The notes below the pieces were generated by a model. It did not search any database, was not told the DNA's origin, and saw only the letters and a list, made by a program, of their open reading frames with translations. A stretch of DNA of 64,000 nucleotides, from the NCBI GenBank assembly GCA_934254825.1, contig CAKQMB010000003.1:124001-188000 (forward strand), read 5' to 3'. Of the stretch, positions 58,555 to 64,000 are shown one piece after another. This DNA is from an uncultured Clostridia bacterium (GTDB lineage Bacteria; Bacillota; Clostridia; Christensenellales; Borkfalkiaceae). The translations under genes and the position numbers were made by a program. The first letter of the stretch is position 1; each line of letters opens with the position of its first letter.

Positions 58555-61380
58555 TTATTTAGCCCAGATACCCGTAGCGTAAGCGTTAAATACTTTATCC
58601 CAGCTTCCGAGCGTATAAATACTGAGGAAGTACTGAATTCTCGTATTACCCTGATACGAGTCGTGATTTCCTATCGTCCAGTCGTCTATGGGGATTTGCG
58701 CGAAAGCGTCGTCGCCGAGATCGGCTCTTTTTACGAATACATTCCAACCTCTCGCGTTCTCGCCGGTTCTCTTTTCAAGCTTTATAACATACCATATATT
58801 CGCTTTAAGGCTGTTCGCGCCATCATTCCACACAACGGGACAAAATTCCTCGGTGATTTTTATCGCGAAACGATATTCGGTGTATTCGCCCGTAAACAAA
58901 ATGTCGTAGGTTGATCCGAAATCCTGGTTCCTCGTGTCGCCAGTTGTTATATTCGCTCTCAGGTAAACGTCGTTTCCTCCGAATTTTTTATCCGAAAGCG
59001 AAGCTTTATCGTTAAGTGCGGAATCGCTCACTTTTGTCAGTCCGTCGAACGCGCCCGTCAAATCGGGATCGGCAACGTATATCTCGGTGATTTCCATAGC
59101 AAAATTGTTTCCGCCAACCGATTTAAATGTCATAAACACGTTCGTATAAGCTTTTCCGTTGTAACTATCGTGATCGCCGAGTTTCCAGCCGTCCATATTT
59201 ATCTGCGCGTAACTCGAATCGCTCTGACCGAATACTTTACTATACAAATTCCAGCCGCGAGTTTTTCTTTCAAGCTTAACCACATACCAAGCGTTAGCGT
59301 TGAACACGGGATTTATGATATTTCCGCCACCGTCGAGGAAACCGATTTCTTCGGTTGCTTTAAGAGCAAAATAAATGTTTTTGTAATAGCTTGCGTAAGC
59401 TTCTTCGGAATCGATTGCAACTCCGTCGTCCGCGCCGATACAATCGCCGGAAGCGAGATTGTCGTAAATATAACTCTTCCCGCCGAATAAAGATCCTTCT
59501 GCCACATAATTTTTAAGGTAACCGAGATTTAATTTCTCCATTCCCTCGAACGGATTCGTCACCGCGGGTTCTTCCGCGTAAAACTCAGAAATTTCAACCC
59601 CGTAGTTCGCGGAATTATCCGTTTCGAACAACATAAAGCAGTTGAACACAGCCTTGCCGCCATAGTTTGCGTGATCCCCCATTCTCCAATCGCTTATGTT
59701 CGTATTTTTATAAGCTTCGTCCGATTCGGTTGCTTCTTTGACAAACACGAGCCAGCCGCCGTGAGTGGTCGTCGTACGTTTTTCGATTTTTACGATATAC
59801 CAGGTATCCGCGTTGAGCGTAGCGCCGTTTCCCTCGACGAATTTCGCGGTTTCGCTGAGCTTGATCGCAAAATAATATCTATCGAAATATCCCGTGTATT
59901 CAAGACCTTTACTTCCGTCGTTTACAGCGAACGTTGCGCCGCTTTCGATACCGGAAGCAATGTATCCTACGCCGCCGAAAAGCGAATTTTCGGAAACAGT
60001 CGTTTTGGTCGTATCATAGAAAGAAGTTTTTGTTTTAACCAAGCCTTTGAACGGGTTGACCGCGACGCCGCAAGCGCATTCGTAACCGTTCTCGGTTTTT
60101 TCCGAAGCGTAATCGTGAATATGCGCGGTTTCGTTCATTCTCTCGCCGCATTCCGCACAGGAATTGTATTCCTTCATATTCTCGACGTCATAATGAGTGG
60201 TGTCGTCCGAAACGTGCGCCGTTTTACCGACTATTTCACCGCAAACGCAAAGCTTCCAATGATTTTCGCCGTCTTTTAAGTATTCGCCCGTGGCGGCATG
60301 CGTATGATCGGTTTCGTTCATTACCGCGCCGCAAACGGTACATTCGTTGTATTCTTTTGTCTTATCGTCGTTATAATGCGTTGCGTTATCCGAAACGTGA
60401 GCCTCTTCGCCGACCTTTTCTCCGCATGCGCAAAGTTTCCAATGCTTTTCACCGTTATTTAAATATTCGCCGGTTGCGGTATGCGTATGATCGGTTTCGT
60501 TCATTACCGCGCCGCAAGCCGTACATACGTTGTACTCTTTTGTCTTATCGTCGTTATAATGAACTTCATTGCCCGAAACGTGAGCTTCCTCGCCGACCTT
60601 TTCTCCGCATGCGCAAAGTTTCCAGTGCTTTTCACCGTCTTTTAAATATTCGCCGGTTGCGGTATGCTTATGATCGGTTTCGTTGATTGCCGCGCCGCAA
60701 ACGGTACATTCGTTATACTCTTTGGTTTTGCCGTCGTTATAATGAATTACGTTATCGGAAACGTGAGTCGTTTCACCGACTTTTTCTCCGCAAGCGCAAA
60801 GCTTCCAATGGTTCGTGCCGTCATTCAAATAATTATCGTCTTTTGCGATATGCTCGGTTTTGTTCATTTCAAATCCGCATTCGCATTCGTTCCAGTGATA
60901 ATTTTTATCCGCGCCGTGCTTTATTTCGCTACCCGCAACGTGCGCCGCAAGATCGAATTTTTCTCCGCAGGCACAGATTTTCCAGTGACTCGTTTCATCT
61001 TTCTGCCAGCCGCCGACTGCCGTATGTACGGTATGATTTTTAACTTCGAAAGAAGTTATTTTCTCCGCTTTGTCATATTTGTCTGTCTTTTCGATAACGG
61101 CTTTGAGATAGTAAGTACCGGGTTTAAGCGACGAAAAGTCGGTTATTGCGGTATATTCGCCGTTTTCCTCGGCAGCCAGATAATACTTTACGGTATCCGA
61201 GCCGTGAGTCGCCGTAACGGAAGGCGAAGCGGGCGTTTCGCCGAACACCCAGTCCGTCATTTCGAAAGCCGTGATCTCGTTATCGGTTTCGGTCGAAACT
61301 TCGCCGAAGCAGCCGACCGAAAACAACAACGCGATCGCGAAAACCAAAACGAGTAAGTTGATTGCTTGAAGTTTTTTCAT
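58555..61380 (-). CDS. Large repeat-containing surface lipoprotein
   Basis: A 941-residue lipoprotein (lipobox SVGC, C24). Residues 30-115 resemble an MBG/YDG-type beta domain (GTYYLKAVIEKTDKYDKAE). Residues 130-425 are five tandem copies of a 59-61-residue unit with HWKLCACGEKVG and, later in each unit, CTVCGAVMNETDH; paired CxC and CxxC suggest small zinc-stabilised modules. Residues 430-941 hold three copies of a roughly 160-residue module with WYVVKLEKR-like strands and GWNLF and SYNGKAY motifs, also found in the upstream lipoprotein. No enzyme motif is seen. Context suggests capture of glycans for the mannosidases. Names of the repeated modules are not known to me. Confidence 0.75.
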   Translation of the reverse strand: MKKLQAINLLVLVFAIALLFSVGCFGEVSTETDNEITAFEMTDWVFGETPASPSVTATHGSDTVKYYLAAEENGEYTAITDFSSLKPGTYYLKAVIEKTDKYDKAEKITSFEVKNHTVHTAVGGWQKDETSHWKICACGEKFDLAAHVAGSEIKHGADKNYHWNECECGFEMNKTEHIAKDDNYLNDGTNHWKLCACGEKVGETTHVSDNVIHYNDGKTKEYNECTVCGAAINETDHKHTATGEYLKDGEKHWKLCACGEKVGEEAHVSGNEVHYNDDKTKEYNVCTACGAVMNETDHTHTATGEYLNNGEKHWKLCACGEKVGEEAHVSDNATHYNDDKTKEYNECTVCGAVMNETDHTHAATGEYLKDGENHWKLCVCGEIVGKTAHVSDDTTHYDVENMKEYNSCAECGERMNETAHIHDYASEKTENGYECACGVAVNPFKGLVKTKTSFYDTTKTTVSENSLFGGVGYIASGIESGATFAVNDGSKGLEYTGYFDRYYFAIKLSETAKFVEGNGATLNADTWYIVKIEKRTTTTHGGWLVFVKEATESDEAYKNTNISDWRMGDHANYGGKAVFNCFMLFETDNSANYGVEISEFYAEEPAVTNPFEGMEKLNLGYLKNYVAEGSLFGGKSYIYDNLASGDCIGADDGVAIDSEEAYASYYKNIYFALKATEEIGFLDGGGNIINPVFNANAWYVVKLERKTRGWNLYSKVFGQSDSSYAQINMDGWKLGDHDSYNGKAYTNVFMTFKSVGGNNFAMEITEIYVADPDLTGAFDGLTKVSDSALNDKASLSDKKFGGNDVYLRANITTGDTRNQDFGSTYDILFTGEYTEYRFAIKITEEFCPVVWNDGANSLKANIWYVIKLEKRTGENARGWNVFVKRADLGDDAFAQIPIDDWTIGNHDSYQGNTRIQYFLSIYTLGSWDKVFNAYATGIWAK
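60110..60987 (-). repeat. Tandem coding repeats of 183 bp (five copies)
   Basis: Corresponding HWKLCACG codons recur at about 60,985, 60,808, 60,625, 60,442 and 60,259 on the minus strand. Three intervals are exactly 183 bp and the first is 177 bp. The central copies are near-identical at DNA level, pointing to recent duplication; the outer ones have diverged. The array encodes the CxC/CxxC repeats of the 941-residue lipoprotein. Confidence 0.85.
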
Positions 61381-61405
61381 CTTTTTTCCTCCAAATTATT
61401 TTTTA

Positions 61406-63898
61406 TTATTTTGCATACAATGCGGTTGCCGAGACATCGAACGGAAGATCCCAGCTGTTTACGGTGTATATCGCGAGCGCGCAGTTTAAATTCGCCACAC
61501 CGTTATACGAGCTGTGATTTCCGAGTCTCCACTGATCTCCGACCGCAACTTGTACGAATTTATCGTCGGATTCGTAAGCGAGCTTTATAAACAAATTCCA
61601 GCCGCCGTAATCCGCGTCGTCGTTCTTTGTGAATTTAACGACGTACCAGTTGTTTTCGCTAAGCACCGCGTCGCCACTACCCGTGCAGATACGCGCGCTT
61701 TCCGAAATTTTTATCGCTAAGCGATATTCCGAATATGCACCGTGATAATCCATTTTGTAAGAACTTCCGATAACGTTTTTGTTCGCCGTATCGTTCGTCG
61801 TGAGATTAACGAGCTTATAAACGTTGCCGCCGCAGAACTTTTCGGTTATAAGCGAAGCCGACTCGTTAAGCGAGCTGTCCGCAACCTTTGTCATCCCCGT
61901 AAACGGATCGGTTATCGGAGGATCAACCGCATACATACCTGTTGTATAAACGTCGAAAGACGAACCGTATTCGCTCGTGAACACAAGGAAACAGTTTATA
62001 TACGCCTTTCCGTTATAAGATGAATGATTGCCGAGACGCCACTCGAAAGCATAATCGAGCTTGGTGTAATTCTCCTCTCCCGCGGGTTTTACGAAGATAT
62101 TCCAGCCGCCGTAAGTCGCTTCGTGATTTTTAATAACTTTCACGACGTACCATTTGTTCGCTTCGAGAAGGTAATTTCTGCTCTCTTTGAATCTGACGGC
62201 TTCGGTCGCTTTAACGGCGAAGTAATATTCGCCTTTTATCCCATTGTAATCGAGGTACGCGCCCGATTTTCCTATCACGTCGTTGTCCGCCTTGACTCCG
62301 CCTCTTTTATAAACCTCTGCCGAACCGAATTCCAAGGAAGCGAGTTCCGCTTTATCGTCGAACATATTTTTAACGTCCATCGATCCCCAGGACGATATTT
62401 CCTTATCGAAAAACGCTTTCCATTCGCCGTATAGGCTTTCTATTTTCGCCGTTTCTTCCGATATCGAAGATTTTTCTTCGTTCGTCAAAAGACCGAGCAT
62501 TTTATAAGCCTTATAAATTTCGTCCCAGTCGCCCGCCGAAGACTCTTCCTTTGCGGGAAGTTCCTCTGCGTAAACCCTTACGATATCGAGCGCGCTGTTC
62601 GTGTAAAGTCCCGTTGCGGCGGCGTTCCACGAAAGCGTTTCTACGGACGAAACGTTATTTAAAATCAGAAGATCCGCAAGATTTTTCGGGGCGGAGTTTT
62701 TATCGGGATAACGAGTTATTTTAACAAGCGAATACTCGCCGTCTATTTCGTCCGAAGCCATTAAAACGCAACCGTCCGAGCAGGAAATATTCTTGAAATA
62801 ATACCACTTATTCTGTTTGAGAACAAAAGCTCCGCTGTCGTTACAAAAACTCGGCAAACCGTTTCCGCCGCTGATTTTCAAAGCGAAATAAACCTCTTTG
62901 AATTTCGAATAATCGAACGTCGCGCCGAATTTTTCGCCCTGCGCGATTTTGTTTTCGGAAACGTAAGTCGGTTTTTCGCCTGCGGTTTCGTCTGTTTTTA
63001 TACTGTTTAACGTCGTTTTTTCGTTAAGCAGATATTTCCAATCCGCACCCGAAAAAGATTTCTTTATCGCCGAAAGTTTGCTTACGCAGTCCGCGTCGAT
63101 TTTGTTTTTATCGCTTGCGGTAAGCGCGTCGTAGCCCTCGAAAATTTCGGGCAAAGAGCTTACTTCCGCAACTGTCATCGCAGAAATTTCGTTCGGCAAA
63201 GCTTTTATCGTTTCTTCGATAAATTCGGCTTTCCCTATCGCGCCGCTTTCAATCGTCGTTACGCCGATCGATTTATAGGCTTTTATGCCGTTTATCTCCG
63301 CGGAAACAAAGATAATTGCGTTTTTGCTGCCCGCTTTTGCCGAAATAACGAATTTACCGTCTTTTTCGGTCGTCGTAAAACTTGAAACACCGTCGCCTTC
63401 GAGCGACCAGGAAACGTTCGCGTTTACTAATTTGTTTTTCCTGTAAACGGAAGCGGTAACAGTGACCGTATCTCCGTTTTCCATTACGATTTCATCGAAA
63501 TTAGTCTTTATCACGGGCGCGGCGGTCGATTTTTTAACGGTTATCTCGCAGGAAGCCGTCAATTCTCCGCATTCCGCTTTAACTACGGTTTTACCCTCTT
63601 TTATCGCCGTTACGAGTCCGTTGTTCACCGTTGCAACGGACATGTCGTCGGATTTCCAGGTAACGTCGCCCTCGACGTTATAAAGGCTGACCGAAAGTTC
63701 GCGTTCGTCGCCCGCTTCTATTTCCAAAACCGTGTCGCTTAAAATGATCTGAGCCTTTTCGTCGTCGATCGGAAAGTATCCGCCGTCGGAAGCCGAAGAA
63801 ACGGAATCGTCGGTTTTCCCGCAGGAAACAAAGAAAAACGCCGAACAAATTACGCAGATTGCCGCGAATAAAATCAATAAACGATTAAATTTTCTCAT
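61406..63898 (-). CDS. Ig-like domain surface lipoprotein with shared modules
   Basis: An 830-residue lipoprotein (C26 in FFVSC). Residues 48-125 form a BIG_2-type bacterial Ig-like domain (VTWKSDDMSVATVNNGLVTA), and a second related domain follows to about residue 215. Further on are a weaker module near residue 320-450 and two clear copies (centred near 598 and 769) of the module also present in the downstream lipoprotein, with WYVVK, GGWN and GNHSSYNG motifs. It is preceded by AGGAGGGG. No catalytic motif. It likely sits on the cell surface with the partial upstream binding protein and its downstream neighbour. Confidence 0.75.
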   Translation of the reverse strand: MRKFNRLLILFAAICVICSAFFFVSCGKTDDSVSSASDGGYFPIDDEKAQIILSDTVLEIEAGDERELSVSLYNVEGDVTWKSDDMSVATVNNGLVTAIKEGKTVVKAECGELTASCEITVKKSTAAPVIKTNFDEIVMENGDTVTVTASVYRKNKLVNANVSWSLEGDGVSSFTTTEKDGKFVISAKAGSKNAIIFVSAEINGIKAYKSIGVTTIESGAIGKAEFIEETIKALPNEISAMTVAEVSSLPEIFEGYDALTASDKNKIDADCVSKLSAIKKSFSGADWKYLLNEKTTLNSIKTDETAGEKPTYVSENKIAQGEKFGATFDYSKFKEVYFALKISGGNGLPSFCNDSGAFVLKQNKWYYFKNISCSDGCVLMASDEIDGEYSLVKITRYPDKNSAPKNLADLLILNNVSSVETLSWNAAATGLYTNSALDIVRVYAEELPAKEESSAGDWDEIYKAYKMLGLLTNEEKSSISEETAKIESLYGEWKAFFDKEISSWGSMDVKNMFDDKAELASLEFGSAEVYKRGGVKADNDVIGKSGAYLDYNGIKGEYYFAVKATEAVRFKESRNYLLEANKWYVVKVIKNHEATYGGWNIFVKPAGEENYTKLDYAFEWRLGNHSSYNGKAYINCFLVFTSEYGSSFDVYTTGMYAVDPPITDPFTGMTKVADSSLNESASLITEKFCGGNVYKLVNLTTNDTANKNVIGSSYKMDYHGAYSEYRLAIKISESARICTGSGDAVLSENNWYVVKFTKNDDADYGGWNLFIKLAYESDDKFVQVAVGDQWRLGNHSSYNGVANLNCALAIYTVNSWDLPFDVSATALYAK

Positions 63899-63910
63899 CT
63901 CTTCCCCTCC

Positions 63911-64000
63911 TTATAAAATGCCCCAGGACTCGTATACGGAATTGAGATTTGCCGTAGTTTCGTAATCTCTGTCGTACTTGAAGTAATCCGCGTCCGCTTT
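63911..64000 (-). CDS. Partial gene, 3' end: probable extracellular sugar-binding protein
   Basis: The last 29 codons of a minus-strand gene that continues beyond the window edge, ending with VYESWGIL and a TAA stop 12 bp before the next gene. The sequence DADYFKYDRDYETTANLN is hydrophilic and has the look of the C-terminus of an extracellular solute-binding protein of a sugar ABC importer, but 29 residues are too few to be sure. Its position at the head of a lipoprotein/mannosidase locus agrees with that reading. Confidence 0.45.
   Translation of the reverse strand, partial: KADADYFKYDRDYETTANLNSVYESWGIL

Noticed and set aside
1..64000. CRISPR array, prophage, transposase, tRNA or rRNA genes
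   Set aside because: No short regularly spaced repeats, no phage or transposase motifs and no cloverleaf-like or rRNA-like sequence was recognised. The only tandem array is coding (60110-60987).

Overview
The window reads as a chromosomal segment of an anaerobic, low-to-moderate GC Clostridia-like Firmicute, probably an uncultured gut lineage. The evidence is RNase J, DUF1292/RuvX synteny, a TrhP/TrmR tRNA-modification pair as in Bacillus, class I lysyl-tRNA synthetase, rubrerythrin, a DUF1667-containing glycerol operon, Firmicute-type LexA boxes and many Gram-positive-style lipoproteins. Genes are densely packed and mostly on the minus strand. No rRNA, tRNA, CRISPR array, transposase or prophage was seen.

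Layout. 0-6.3 kb: RNA biology (trhP, trmR, rnj, valS). 6.4-9 kb: NitT/TauT-type ABC importer. 9-15.3 kb: minus-strand run with a YesL-like membrane protein, a methyltransferase, hslO (Hsp33), TPR and helical-repeat proteins and a YkvI-like permease. 15.5-17.1 kb: dapA-dapB. 17.1-19.2 kb: a radical-SAM protein plus DUF4130 protein behind a consensus promoter flanked by two perfect LexA boxes. 19.2-25 kb: epimerase, zinc-ribbon protein, guaA, small envelope proteins, rubrerythrin and two unlisted micro-ORFs. 25.1-29.3 kb: a zinc ABC importer operon with three unusual accessory proteins. 29.3-31.5 kb: DUF1292, ruvX, a YtxH-like protein, a short nucleoside kinase. 31.5-35.4 kb: glycerol-3-phosphate oxidation operon with a HAD phosphatase. 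35.4-38.3 kb: TrkH/TrkA potassium uptake. 38.3-43.5 kb: topoisomerase IV (parE-parC). 43.5-51.6 kb: GH78-like enzyme, M3 peptidase, lysS, a cytidylate-kinase-like protein, ROK kinase, HAD nucleotidase and a lipoprotein. 51.6-52.1 kb: an AT-rich gap. 52.1-64 kb: alpha-mannoside locus with a GH37-like enzyme, two GH38 alpha-mannosidases, two large repeat-containing lipoproteins and the tail of a probable sugar-binding protein.

How the genes work together. The most interesting unit is the SOS-controlled radical-SAM/DUF4130 pair. Both families carry only a provisional 'DNA repair/modification' label, and the LexA boxes here give independent cis-regulatory support for that role. The 52-64 kb locus looks like a glycan-scavenging system: surface lipoproteins with repeated, apparently undescribed modules capture mannose-containing glycans, an ABC importer (mostly outside the window) takes them up, and cytosolic GH38/GH37-type enzymes degrade them. 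The zinc operon couples ZnuABC-type uptake to a lipoprotein resembling the YcgQ C-terminal domain and to a small membrane protein with a CxxxxCxxC motif.

All identifications are by reading motifs, lengths and context; no database search was run. Where the longest open frame began at an implausible TTG or far from a ribosome binding site, I moved the start and say so in the entry.
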